NCBI GenBank assembly: GCA_963682055.1
Contig: OY821740.1
Coordinates: 37,406,795 to 37,470,794 of the forward strand
DNA: 64,000 nucleotides
Reading direction: 5' to 3'
Origin: Primula veris
Taxonomy: Eukaryota; Streptophyta; Magnoliopsida; Ericales; Primulaceae
Shown: piece by piece, positions 45,021-58,600 of the stretch
Layout of the letters: each line of letters opens with the position of its first letter
How positions within the stretch are numbered: position 1 is the first letter of the stretch
Notes under the pieces: generated by a model
Seen by the model: only the letters and a program-made list of their open reading frames with translations
The model's database searches: none
What the model was told of the DNA's origin: nothing
Program-made: the position numbers and the translations under genes

Positions 45021-47190
45021 AAACATTATAAAAAATTAAAAAAAACTTATTAGAGTTTAAAACTTAACTGACTTGTCAATTGATCTAAAAATTTCAAACG
45101 ATACAGAAAAATTGACTATAAATACAAATTTATTAGTTTACACTTTGTTATAATATGACTATAAAACAACACAAAAACATTTATTTATAAAATCTTGTAA
45201 TAATATCTTAAAGATGCAATTAATTAATGGAGAAGTCAAAGATTAAACTAATGTTTATTAAATAAAGAGTAAAAAATAGCCATAAGATTCGAATTAGTAA
45301 CTTGTGACACAAAAAAGTTTATGTTTAACATTTGAACTAATTTAATATTTGTTTATTTGGGGTATTAATGTATAAAAACTTAAATGTCTGAATTTTTCTA
45401 TATAAAAAAAAAATTCTTTTTTTTGGGTTGCAGTGATACCTCCTTGTCCCCACCGGTTACACTCATGATTTGGACCATGAGCATTTGTAGCACATGAAAT
45501 GAGTGTTCTAAAAAACACGTATAGACGGAAATTAGCTAGGCGAAATTTAGACGGAATTAGACGAGATTAGACGGATTAAAATTTGGATTAAACTTATCGA
45601 ACCAAATCGATCAAAAAACAAAACAAACATATTAGTACTTTGTTTCGGTTTAGTGCATAAATCAATTTAATTGGGTAGGTTGCGAACCTTGCAGTTTTAG
45701 TGGTTTAGAAACCGAGTCGAACCCGTTATTCTTACTTGCATATAAGTATTTTATAATATGTATAAGCTGGTACGTGATGTTAATTACTTTGTTAGTTTTT
45801 TAATAGATAACCATAAAGCTCATACTTTTCACAATATAACTCAAAAAACTAAAAAATATATAAAAATCTTAAAACAATCAGAAAACCTAATTTTATTTCC
45901 GATTTACTTTTTTTTCACACAAAAATCCCCAAAATAAAAAAAAATTAAAGAACCAGAAAACATCAGAGAAATTGTAAAAAAAAACCCAAAAAAAGGCTTT
46001 TCTATACGATGCTTTTATTAAAAAAAACTTGAATTTTCTTATTATATAAAAATCATTTTTTTAAAAAAAGTGTCCTATGACTGCTTGTCACAAAACAGTG
46101 CTCTCTTAGTAACGTTTCTTTATAAAAACACTACTTTTTTAAGACATTTTTTTTTCATAACACTCCTTTTTTTCTGAATAAATGGTTGGATAAATCTCAA
46201 AAAAATATACAGTTCCAAAGGAAAAATAAAATAGTCTCAATCAGACATCAGAGTCATTTATTATTTATAACCAAAAGAAATGGTGAACACTCATTTAGAC
46301 AAATATAATGCTATGTCGTTTTTTAAAAACAAATAGTGTCCAAAACTAGGTTTGTAAATTGGGTTTCATATATTTTTCTAAATATTACATGATTTAAAAA
46401 TAAATAAAAACTCAATCGGACATTTGAGTCGATCTTTATGACCAAAAGAACGAGTACGAATGATGTTTGAACCATAACAATGTTATTGGTTTTCAGAGTT
46501 AAAAAAATTAGGACACTCTAGATATTCCAGGGTTAGAGATGAATCATCTTAAATTTTCTAATCTATAATCTTGATTGAATCTTATATTTCAAATTTTTAT
46601 TTAGGTTAATTTGTTTTGTGATTAGTTCAAACTTTGAACTAAAATAAAAAAACCAAACTTTAAAATCAAGCATCATTTTCAACCAAGAACACAAAAGTTT
46701 ATTTTTCATGATGGAACAATCATGCTCCACAATCGAAACACGAAAAAAGATGACGTCACGTAAAACGATGATTAATTACTATATCAACCCTACAAATTAC
46801 TTCGATTAGACGATTACTTAGTCAGTTCCAATCATTAAAGCACGAACTAAGGTTCCGATGACACGTTAGAGCAACAACTATGGTGGTTGTTGCGGTTGGA
46901 TGCGGTAGTGGGTCAACCGGGCATGACAGGTGTAGTACGATGGTTGCGTACACTGGATGACTGGAGCTAAGCACTGGCGGCGGCGGAGGCCGTGTACTTG
47001 TGTTGTCAGATTGATGTTGGGCCAATTCTAGAGGGAGAAAGTTATTTAGAATGCGAGAAACATTATTCGAACCCTCTTTTACATTGTACCGAAAACCCCA
47101 AATAATATCATTCTATTATAATAAGTCAATTCAAATTAAACGAGTCTGCCCAATTTAGCCAATTTTTTCCATAAATACATCTACACTTTT
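45021..47190. other. Intergenic, no gene recognised
   Basis: AT-rich sequence. A proline-rich open frame at 46822-47025 (minus) has no family signature and no splice context. Pieces around 45530-45730 with CGAACC/GGTTTAG motifs look like DNA-transposon debris. Confidence 0.4.
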
Positions 47191-47514
47191 ATATTAATTA
47201 CAATAATATCATACTCCGTTTGGAGCGCTCTGATTACTCAGCCTGTGAGTAGTTGAGTTTTTTCGTTCTTTTTGGTTGGTTTGGTTAATATAAGCTTAAT
47301 TTTCAAAAAAATAATATCATACGCACATAAAAATATAAAAAATAAAAACTAATAAAACTATTTATCATTCTTTAACAACCAAATATTATTTTAAATTTTA
47401 AACTATGTTTTTTTTTTTTGTATTATACATATATTTATATCATAAATATACTTATTTTCTATATTTTTATTCCATTACGCGCCGCACACACAACGCGTGG
47501 AACACGATTACTAG
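47190..47514 (+). mobile_element. Helitron 3' end, copy 2, interrupted by a retroposon
   Basis: It ends in CTAG (47511-47514) followed by T, with a GC-rich ACGCG...CGCGTGG region just upstream, like the terminus at 2841. Leaving out the inserted 47215-47310 unit and one target copy, the rest aligns with about 2600-2841. No 5' end was located. Confidence 0.6.
47203..47322 (+). mobile_element. Short non-LTR retroposon, copy 2, nested in the Helitron
   Basis: A 96-bp unit (47215-47310) ending in a short poly(A) is flanked by 12-bp duplications ATAATATCATAC at 47203-47214 and 47311-47322. It is 5'-truncated relative to the copy at 2132-2291. Because the flanks match the Helitron sequence, the insertion happened after the Helitron arrived. 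Confidence 0.78.
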
Positions 47515-47522
47515 TTAATTTA

Positions 47523-50500
47523 TATCGCAACTAATTATTAAAGCATTTGTCCTTAAACCCCGAAAATTTCAAAAACTCACCTGAAAACCCAAATTCCCTC
47601 ATTTACAATACCTCTTGTGGTGGGCTTTATATATAGTCCCACCGCGATTAGATTGAGACCATGTATATTTTCTAGTGCAAGGCTTAATTCACCATACCTT
47701 GGTTTGGCTATAGAATTAATTTTGATGGGATTATAATTGTTGCAGTGTTTTTATGTTTGTTTGTATGGGTTTCAATTTTGGCATGTATTATTATTATAGT
47801 TCTTTTGGTTTTCCAAATTTGCCACGCCCATTTATCTCGCTCCTATCAAAGTTATCTAGAGGAAAAGGGTTTGAAACCTTTAATTTCTTCTTAACTAAAA
47901 ATCAAACCGAAAAAATAACACAAGTAAAAACCAAATGAAACCCAAACCTGACCCAACCAATTTGGTTGGGTTCACAACTTTCAAAGCGAAAGACCGAAAC
48001 TGAACCAAATCTAAGTCATAATTTGGTTTTGGTTTTGGTTTCGATTTATCTTATACTCTCCTAATTTTGCACTAGAGTTTCCGTAGAAAATAGCATGGAA
48101 AAATAAGAGATAAGCTTTAGATGGGCCAATCCATTATAAACCCAACAACCTTTTGTAGCTAAGTACCATCAAACAAAACTCCAAAACGGCTTCAAACGAA
48201 ACAATATGAACTCCCAAGTCCTCATTAATAATACTACTACAAAATTTCAAATTAAAGTTTTGTATATGATGTTGTACAAAATGACAATAACAAATCAGTT
48301 AGTTATAGGACAAATACGTAATTTGGACACTAGTTAAAAGTAGTCGTTCCAAAATCAAAATCTGTGGTAGACGACGTTTAAGTTGTTGTAAAATAGAAAT
48401 GAAAAAAAATGAACAAAAATTGCGAAGTGTCATATATTACAGACATGCAACATTGTCTTGGTGTTGCAACAAAATGGGTTTGTTGTCACTTATTGGTTCC
48501 AATATGGTGTTTTCTTCTTGAAAACTCTTATCTTATAACTCTCTCTCACCTTCAACTCCAATCCAAATAGTGTAAACACAAGTCATGACTAGTATAGGGT
48601 TGTTGCTAAATTAGCATATGGACAAATATAATGTAACCGAAAATTCATATGCATCCATCTAAAGATGCTTTAAAACATTTACTTGCTCAAACGTTCAAAG
48701 TTTTGGTCTTATTCACTTTTTTATTAAATGTTCCGTTTATGAGATTCTCTTTATTTTATTTTATTTTTGGACAAAACGAAGGTACCAAAAAATGACAACA
48801 TTCAGAAAATGGAAAAAATCTAAAATACAGCTTGACCGGATAAAAGTACCTAACACCACTAAAGAAAAATAATATAAAATGAAACTCATTAAGTTAACCA
48901 AATTACCACCCCAGTCGATTATAACTTACTTAATTGTCACCATGTACGATAAGAAAATGACATTCATTATTAAGAAAATGAAGAGTGAAAGACAGCAAAT
49001 TTCAATACATATATTTACTGTTATCATACCCAAACGAATATTTATTCCTGGAAACAAAAGATCAGCTAGGAAGCATACATAATTCTGTTCCTAATTAAAA
49101 TACCTTTGTTGACAAACATAGATTTTAATGACTGAAGTATAGTAAATAGTTTTTGCGCACTATGCAGCCATACAACACCAATTAAAAAAATCTAATTGGT
49201 CTGCAGAACAAATTAGAATCGAGACTTGGCAACATTTATAAAAGCTCTTATGCTATCACTTTCTCGTACTTTTCCTTCGTTGGATATTCAAATAAGTAAT
49301 TTCCAAAACTTGATGAAAATTTGGATGTTTCAGTGTTAAATGAATTGTAAATTGAAATATCGTGTTGATACTTTATGAAGTACCTAAGACTAGAGTACAC
49401 GTTGCCTAAAAAAATGCACAATAGTAGTTAAAGAGTAATGGAGGTATATATATGTCCATAACATAAATCTTCAACATGAATGACATGATTACAGCTAACC
49501 TGTCTTTGAATTTAGCTAGCTTGTACGCTTTTGAATGATTTGGTAACCCCCAAATTAAGCTAAATTTACATTTGTAGGAGTAATTATTTTGATACCTATT
49601 ACAATTTTATAATTAAGTTACACAGGGCAAGGCTATGATTTATATGTGATGATGATAGGGGTCCATATAAGCTACTGACCGCTTATTGTCTCAAAATCAG
49701 TGTCTCGTAGTTTATCCGTAGTGGTTGGATTAGGTCTTTCGTGGGTCACGATTGTGATTTATAAACAGTTGAAATTACAGGGTTACCCCTATTTCATTCT
49801 CATTTGATAGTGATTGACTAGAGCTCCTTGTTCTGCACAAAAAAGTTTAATTATAGTCGTGTTATATATTAACTGGTTATTTTTAGTCAAAATCTTCAAT
49901 ATTACGTAAGAGGTAAGTGCCTAGGAAAAAGCACATGTAACAGGGAGCAACAACTGGAAATTGTTCTACCATCACACTATTTTATGGAGTATACAAAACA
50001 TAAACACATTCCTTCCCAAAAACATTATTTTCTATGGGTTCGAAGTCACATGTATTGGCATAATCATGTGCTGGAAGTTTGATGAAATTGGTCTAAATAG
50101 CCTTCTACATTAAGAATAAAGCATTTTTAAGATAAAATGTAGACATATAACAAATCGATCGAATTAAGATCTATTTATATAGAGCTTCTCTTTTATATAT
50201 GTAATATGCTCTTTTATATAGGTGGTACTTTAGCAAACATTTAAAGGAACATATAATCCCTGTTTTTGATATTCAAAGTTTCCAAGTTATTTGCTGGTAA
50301 AAAAAAAAGGAATATGCTCGTTACTATTAATAAAAATGCGGGTTTCCCATCAATTATATAAAAAAAATGTAATATGCTCATTCTCTCTTTCCTAGTTCAT
50401 GATCAATCTATGAGATATAATAATAATCGAAGTCCAAATCTTTTACTCTCTATTCTCTACCTCTTCCGTGTCTCCTTTCTTATTTTCATTCAAATTTTAA

Positions 50501-52470
50501 ATTTTCACAACTTATACCGCAACTTTATAAACTTTTATATTATATTGTATTCAAATTTTAAAACATTTGAACATAATATTATTTTAGACAATTTTTTTAA
50601 TATTCAATGTTTAATTTACACTAATTTATACATTTATTACAAAATAAATTTTATGTGGATTTTCTTTTAAAAATAATTATTGAAATATATTGATACATGT
50701 ATTATAGTAATTGTACAACTTTTTTCAAGTTTTTTAGAATTTTTTTTTAAACAAAATAAGTAAGGGGACACAGAAATGAATAAAGAAATGGGATAGAGGA
50801 TTTATACTCGAATAATCAAGATATAATTAAGTAAGTTTATAAACAAGCTTGTACAAATAAGGAAAGTGTAGCAGTATGGTAAGTGGCTAGTACTGCATGT
50901 TACTCAAAACTTTTCTCCATGGCAAGTGCCTAGGATATATAGAACACTTGTAATAGAGAGCAACATTTGGAAATTGTACCACCGCTTTATTCTTGAAAGA
51001 TAATGTTTAATACATTAGTTTCATACTTAATTATAAAAAAAAAACATAATTTTTGTGATTTTGTTTAATATTTGGTACATAATCAAAGTTAAAAACAAAA
51101 AGTAAAAGTAAGCTGCGCCATTGAACATTTGTATCTAATTTTAAAAAAGATTTTAACTATAAGTTTTTGATTAAGTCTCAAAATATGTTATAAATGATCA
51201 TTTTTCCAATTTATTGGGTATGGAAGGGCCGAAGAGATCATTAATATAAGTAAAAATTTACGTGAAGTTGTATCTGATTGACATAGTTGTTGCTAATTGC
51301 CGAAAGCAGTCAAAAAATAGTGTCGCATAAAACAGAGACCAACATTGTAAGATACCGTCGTGTAAAATAATTTGTCACGAGAAATAGAGTCCGATGCGAA
51401 AAATAGACATTAATTTTCTTCTTCTTCAGAACCTCAAGTAAACTTGCATCAACCTCAAACGAACCTACAACCAACACCATAAGATATCCTGATTCAGAAT
51501 AATGGGCATTATGAAAATTGCATGACTAATAAGAAAAAGGATGATATTACATTTAACTAATTAAAGCTTCGCATAGATAGTTGTCATGAGAGTACACTTT
51601 GTATTGTATTAAGTTTTACCTCGTAATATAATTAACTGTTTTCCTTTCCCATATTTTTTTACTTTTTCAAAACAAATTTTTTTTCTTCTTTTTTGCGTTC
51701 TCTTCAACTTTCAATTCGTTCCTTATTTTCCCTACTTGCTTAATTTTATGTTAGCTAGTGTGTTCAACCATCCTTTATGTACAACAATGCGTTTAGAAAA
51801 ACTTTGAAACTATCGACGAAGAGTTGCAGTGGAGGCTTATGTTTTAGCCGCCGATGCTCAGTGCTCTGTTTCAGTTCAGGGTGTCCTTGATATGCAAAAT
51901 TTTGCTCATATGTGATAATTTATGTACGGAGCAATCACAACAAAATGGATTGTTTTGAGTTCATCCATTGAATTTACAAGAAAAAGATTTTCATCTATAA
52001 TTGAATCCCGATTTATTGTGAAATAAAATTAAAATAAAAAACGGTTAGATTATGGAAGTAAATATTTTTACATTTATTGCTACTGCATTGTTCGTTCTCG
52101 TGCCTTCTGCTTTTCTACTTATCATTTATGTAAAAACAGTTAGTCAAAATCAAAGTAAAATTAATTTGACCGAAACTTGACTTTTGCACTCGTAATCAAT
52201 ACTTACGTTACGAAACACGGATAGTAACGACCTTGTAACAAAATTACTTTAATTATGTTTTGAACATTTATATCATGTTGATAAATTCAAAATATTTATA
52301 TTTATTTGTTTATATTCTATCGATATATTTTTTATTTACTTCAGAAAGTAACAAGCAATCCGTCATAAAAACCATCGCAAAATATATAACTCGTCATAAA
52401 AATAGACGTCACGGTGTCACTATTTGCGCATATTTTTATAATGTTATTTACTTAAAACTATATACTACTA
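47523..52470. other. Five kilobases of intergenic DNA without a supported gene
   Basis: No exon chain or RNA gene was recognised. The frame of 98 codons at 50374-50670 is low-complexity AT sequence. One diverged direct repeat is visible (49912-49985 against 50920-50995, sharing AAGTGCCTAGGA and GGAAATTGT), about 1 kb apart. Confidence 0.45.
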
Positions 52471-52706
52471 CTCCATACATCCCACGTTATAAGTATTATA
52501 CGAAATCACGCACAATTTTGACCGGTAAATAATTCATATCCAAATTGTCGAAATAATTTTTTTTGAAATTCTATCGTATAATTTAACATTTGAACTCTGT
52601 ATAGAAATTTTGAATTTTTTCGTTTCGGTAAATTAGTTATATGTTCAAAATCGATAAAAGTTATACGTGTTTTTGTATATGACTTAATAAATTAAGATGG
52701 ATGAAG
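52471..52706. mobile_element. Stowaway-type MITE upstream of the IDD gene
   Basis: The 236-bp element starts CTCCATACATCCCACGTTAT and ends with the inverse AAGATGGATGAAG. TA lies on both sides (52469-52470 and 52707-52708). The arms are imperfect, so it is older than the one at 34300. It ends about 510 bp before the IDD start codon. Confidence 0.7.
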
Positions 52707-53138
52707 TATATATTTTGAATGAGTAGCCAAAATAAAGGGGGTAGGATGATGTATGCATGGGGTTTGTCTTGAAGTGAGAGAGAGTAGAGAGAGAGTAAGT
52801 TAGGGCAAATAGAGGTCGGTGGACCCAATCCACAGCCGCATATGGACACTTTAGGGTGCGTTGGACATAGCATGAACACCACACCACACTCTCTTTCTAT
52901 CTCTCCATCTCTCTAAATTTCTCATTTGCAATCTAAGGGTTGAGAATTAACAAAAAAGGAAAAAAAAAGAGAGATAAAAACTCACAAAATAAATAATATG
53001 TGTATGCGAATGAGCATGACACCTAGTAGTAGAGCAAGTCACTTTTCATCTTTCAACATAGCATTAATTTCTTATTTATTTTGAATTAGTTCATAGATGA
53101 AAAGCACATCATATATCATCAACTGCTAAGATGGTCAA

Positions 53139-53145
53139 TATATAG
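53139..53145 (+). promoter_or_regulatory. TATA box of the IDD gene
   Basis: TATATAG in the context TCAATATATAGAC lies 69-75 bp before the ATG at 53214. It is followed by a CT-rich stretch (53150-53180) typical of plant transcription starts. Confidence 0.55.
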
Positions 53146-53213
53146 ACTGATCCATCCTCTTCTTTTTCCTGGTTCTCTCTAAATTACAAAGCTTTTTTAG
53201 TTTTCGTAGATCG

Positions 53214-55588
53214 ATGGCAGCTACTTCTTCGTCAGCTGTTGGGTTTTTCGGTGTTAGCGAAGATGATGAAAGCTTTCTTAAACAACAACAGCAGCAACAA
53301 CAACAGCAAGCGGTTCCGGTTACCGGACCTTCTCAGGCGAAAAAGAGAAAGCCTGGAACACCATGCAAGTATCTAATCCTTTTTTATTTTGATTTTTTTG
53401 GATAAAATTTCCCTTCATTTCTTATCTTTTTTTACCCTCTAAAGAACAAAAAGACTTAACTTTTCTGATGGGAGAAGTTGTGAATTGGCTCCAGGTTGTT
53501 TTTTATTGTTTTTGGTTCTTATTTTATGTGCAATTTTATAAAACCTGGATCCTTCAAAAACATTACATTCCTAAGGTTCAGTTAAAAGATTTGCTAATTG
53601 GATTTGTTTTCTGTGTGTACAATCTCTTACTTTGGAACTTTGATTTTAGTTCTTGGGTGTGAAATCTAACCAAACTGATATTTCTTTAATTTTGTTTCTG
53701 TACATTTCTTATCTCTCCATAAAAATCAAAACAATCCCTAATTCAAAAGTTCTTTAGGTGAAGATGGACTCTTGTTTCATTTATTTAAGTTTTCTTTCCT
53801 TATGTTTGTACATTTCTTATCTCACTCCAATGTCCAATCTACTCTTATTTTCTCATGTGAGTGAAACCTTTTATCTAAAGATTTTTTTTTCATTTTGTTT
53901 TTATTTATTATCACTCCTGCAAAAACAAACCAACACCTAAATTTAAAGGTTTGATGGGAAAGTTTGCGAATTGGCCTCTGGTTTCTTCATCGCTTTTTTG
54001 TTTGTTTGTAACTTTATATCAATTGTCTATTCCCAGAACCAGATATGGAAATATTTGCGCTATGTTACAAATGTTAACAGTAATTGTCGTATAAACTTTA
54101 GTTAATTATTCCAAACATATATTTATTAAGTAATTTTCTTGTTGCTGTAAAAAACAACACCCTACTCTTGAAAGTTTAAATGGCACAACTCAATTAACTG
54201 CCGAGTTTATATGCCTTTTGTCTTCTGCCTTGTCTTTTTAAGCTTACAAATCCACATATCCAAACTGTAAAAAAAACTAATTGTTATTACTTATTAATGT
54301 ATTGACTTGAGTTTTAATATATATATATTTTCACCGAGTTTTTTTATGTCTAGGTAGCTGAGTTTATATCTCCACCTTTAAATTAATCCGGTAAAACTAA
54401 TAATGGATATTTGTAGATGTAATTCTACCTTAATATATGTACCTAAAGATAATAGCATAAATTCTACATTGGACTCTTATGACGACCTCCAAGGTTCCAA
54501 CAACAGAATTTCGTGAAAAAAGTTTGTATGTTTTTTTTTTTTTTTGCTTTTCCATGCGTTTAAGTATATAATTGTTACTTAGCTTGTTGTTTTTACATCA
54601 TTTTTGCCTTCCACCTGCAAATTTAAACTTGTAATCAATATTTTCCATTTTCTGGTTGAAAAACAGATCCAGATGCGGAAGTGATAGCCTTATCGCCCAA
54701 GACGCTAATGGCCACAAACCGGTTTGTGTGTGAGGTGTGTAGCAAAGGGTTCCAAAGGGAACAAAATCTACAACTTCACAGAAGAGGGCACAATTTGCCT
54801 TGGAAGCTAAAGCAAAAGAGCACTAAAGAGGTGAAGAGGAAGGTTTACTTATGCCCCGAGCCAACGTGTGTACACCATGAGCCTTCGAGGGCTCTTGGCG
54901 ACTTAACCGGGATTAAAAAACACTTTTCGAGGAAACATGGTGAGAAGAAATATAAGTGTGAAAAGTGTTCGAAGAAATATGCTGTTCAGAGTGATTGGAA
55001 GGCTCATTCTAAGACATGTGGTACTAGAGAGTACAGATGTGACTGTGGCACCCTCTTCTCAAGGTATATAATATCTACTCTATTTATCATCTCTATCATC
55101 TTTTTGTTGAATTTCATGCACCGTGAATTAGTTGCTAATAATTTCTCTAATAAGCACTTATTTGGACATACCTTTTGTTTTTTTTCTTTCATAATTTTAT
55201 GGCGTTGGATTTATCTTTACTTATTTTGATTTTCTAAAAAAAATAAGTAAATAACGTGAGTTAGATCCATCTACATTTCTTCTAAATTTGAATTTTTTCG
55301 CTTTTGCAATAATCCTAATTAAATCAACAAAGAGTTAACTTCAGTGGTAAACTCCAATTTACTGGTTATTGTGATATACACGATATAAACGTATGATTGT
55401 ACGTAGCTGGCCTTCTTTAATTCAATGTATCACTAATTAATCACTGATGAAGTAATTTTCTTTAAGTATAGCAATTAATTTAAAATCTCAATCAGTCAAA
55501 GAAATTTAAGGAAACAATATTCATGTTATGATTTGATTATAGATATCAACTGAAGTTGTAGATTAATAAATTGTACTTACTTAGTTAG

Positions 55589-55624
<36 letters not shown>

Positions 55625-58600
55625 AAAACATCTTCATAACTATCATTTTGGATTATATATATATATCGATCGTGATAAAACTACAGAGAAATAATCCTAA
55701 ATCAACAGAGAATTAATTACTTCAGTGGTAAAATCCAATCTACTGGTCAAATATATTTATTGTAATATACATAATAAACATATGATTGTAGTTCGCCTTT
55801 TTTAATTCAATATTACCAACTAATCACTGATGAAGAAATTTTCTTTAAGTATAGCAATTAATTTAAATCTCAATCAGTCAAAGAAATTTAAGGAACAGTA
55901 TTCATTAATTTTATCATTTGATTATAGATATCAACTGAAGTTGTAGATTAATTAATTATTCTTAGTTATATAACATCTTCATAACTATCATTTTGGATTT
56001 TATATATCGTGGTAAAACTGCAAAACAAATCTTTGAATTAAATTATCTGTTATCATTTATTTCATAATGCATTATTAACCGGATTTTTTTAAATCATTTG
56101 TGGGAAAACCCATAATTCAGCTATATTTTGTTTAGCATATCTTATATATGTATTCCTTAGTAGTTATACATGATATCACATATCATTATTTTTTTGTTGA
56201 AATTCTTGCATGATGTAAAAAAAATCAGAGTATATTTCAATTGTTATCATGTCGAAAACACGTGGATTATGAAAAGCTAATTAAGTAAATAAAGTGGCCA
56301 TATATTAAATCACAATTTTAGCTTAATAGTTAATTATCCTTGTTAATTTTTAACTTGACAAGTATACCTCATGGTAATATAAAATTATAGTATATTTTTT
56401 TAATTTACAATACTATTTTATATTTCACTATGAACATTTAATCAATCAACTAAATGTATTATAATTTTGGATAACAAAATTAGTATTACGGCCTAGTTTT
56501 TAGATAAGCAGGAAGTATTGGTCTGTTTCATCGTCGTCATTTTTGTTGAAAGTCAAACAAAATTACACTGAACACGAAGATGGATTGTTTTTGGAAAAGT
56601 AAAAAGTTACTTTTATATACCTATGAAAGTGTAAAATTGCAGAAATGATTGAAACCAGATTACTGCCAAGTTTAGTTTCTTTAATACTATAAGACTGAAA
56701 GAATAGTATTTAATTTGGGTACACACTTGCCCTCAAAAATAAAATGTAATAGTAATTTATTAAGTGATTTTTTTTTTAAGTCCAAAATTTATCTAGTGAC
56801 AAGAAGTGATGGTGGAGAAAAGGTCTATATTTCCTTTTGTGTCTATAATTTTCTCAATTAAGAGTTTTCTTAAATTTCCCTTATTTTCTCTTGTGATTCC
56901 GTTTCTAGTCTTTAGCTTTTCTTGTTTGTACTTACTTTTGTTGTTTTTTTCTTCTTGAATTTGGTGAATAATAGTATATCAAAAAGGGAATTGGTTCCAC
57001 GTGAACAACAATCCCTGGAAACTGCCATGTTCTCCTATATGGTTTCATATAAAATAACAAAAACTGAAAAATAAGTTTATTTTTTTTAATATTATAACAG
57101 TCATTTCTCTTTTTTTTTTATCTATCTCTCTTCTTGGGAACAACGCCTTTTCTCACACGGTCTCTCTGTTTCTTTTTAACCCTTTTCACCTATTCACGTG
57201 TTGGTATATGGGATATGACTAATGAGTTTGGGTGTGATACCAAAATCTTATATTCCACTAATATTTTACAGTTAAACAAATATACTCTTATTTAATGTCT
57301 ATTAATTAGTAATAAACTTGAGATACGACAGATCATAGTTTTTTTTTGTTTTTGAGATATAAATTATTACGTGTTCGGATGAGCATTTATCTAAAAATAT
57401 GTTTTCATTCGATTGATACTGCTTGTGCGGAATCGTCTGACAAATTTTGAAAAGTAATAAAATAATGAGAAATTCTTTCACAATTTGATATCTGGTTCAT
57501 AATTATCTGGAAATATCAAACTAATTACCAATTAAGATAAAAACTCATAACAATATACAAGACAAAAATGAATGTAGAGGCGTGCATATATGTTTTTTTA
57601 TTGATCAAGAAATCTACATAAATAAACGTTTGTAAATATAATTGCTCAAAATCATAATATTCTTATTTTTAAAGCAACCCAAAAAAAAAAAATAGAAATA
57701 GGAAACATGTTGCAGAATGCTAGTCCTCCCATAACTAGTAATAGACCATATGGCTTTTTGGTTGCGGGATTACTAATACCGTAGTATTATGAATGGGATT
57801 TGAAAAGAAGGACGGATAAATAATACATCCGGTATTGGACTATTACTAATAACAGCCTCATATGGTATTGAAAATACACATTTTTGCCATCATTTCTAGT
57901 CCGGGCCGAATAACTAGTACGGAGTCTAATATTTTGCCAAACATAACATTTGTGGGATACACTGGATTAGTAGTTCAATCCCGATGTACTAATGATACAA
58001 CCAAACGAGACCTATATATATTGTCTAAATAATAATAAAAAACTAACTACATGCTATTTATTTATTAACTCCATTTTATTTACCACTATGTCGAAACTTC
58101 CATTACAAACATTCAAATAGCCTCTAATTCACAACCCAACGTCCGAACTTGAGCAAAAAATTCTTACATTTGGCATTAGTTTACTACCTATATCATTTAA
58201 CAACCAAGTATTCCGTACTACTTTTACTAGTCTTACTATAAATTTATATTCTATTGTTTATTTCCTATCAAGGGTCACATTCATTAAATCATAATCATAT
58301 ATATATTTATATATAATAGTAGTAGAATTTACTTAACGTATTTTTACCAACACCTGAAATTACACTTTTGTACTTGTGAGAAACTAGAATAGGCAAATCA
58401 ATGATCGAAAGGGGGTAATGGCAGTTTTGTTCTCTTATGAGTTGGCTAGATGTGATCATATCTGTTCTCTTGCAGGTACCCTTTTTCCATGAGAGATAAA
58501 TTAAAACATTCATCCTTCTATTTCTCTTTTTTCTTCTCTCTCAATTATTTAAAAGTCTTTCCCTTGTCATAATTGCCAACCTCATTATTAATACATAAAA

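Noticed and set aside
46822..47025. Proline-rich open frame on the minus strand
   Set aside because: No family signature, no extension by splicing, and it sits in transposon-rich DNA.
50374..50670. 98-codon open frame on the plus strand
   Set aside because: Phe/Ile/Asn/Leu-rich low-complexity translation of AT-rich DNA with no motif, splice context or promoter.
57710..58013. Complete MITE in IDD intron 2
   Set aside because: The right end resembles that of a sequence at 37750, but matching inverted repeats and a target duplication were not found.
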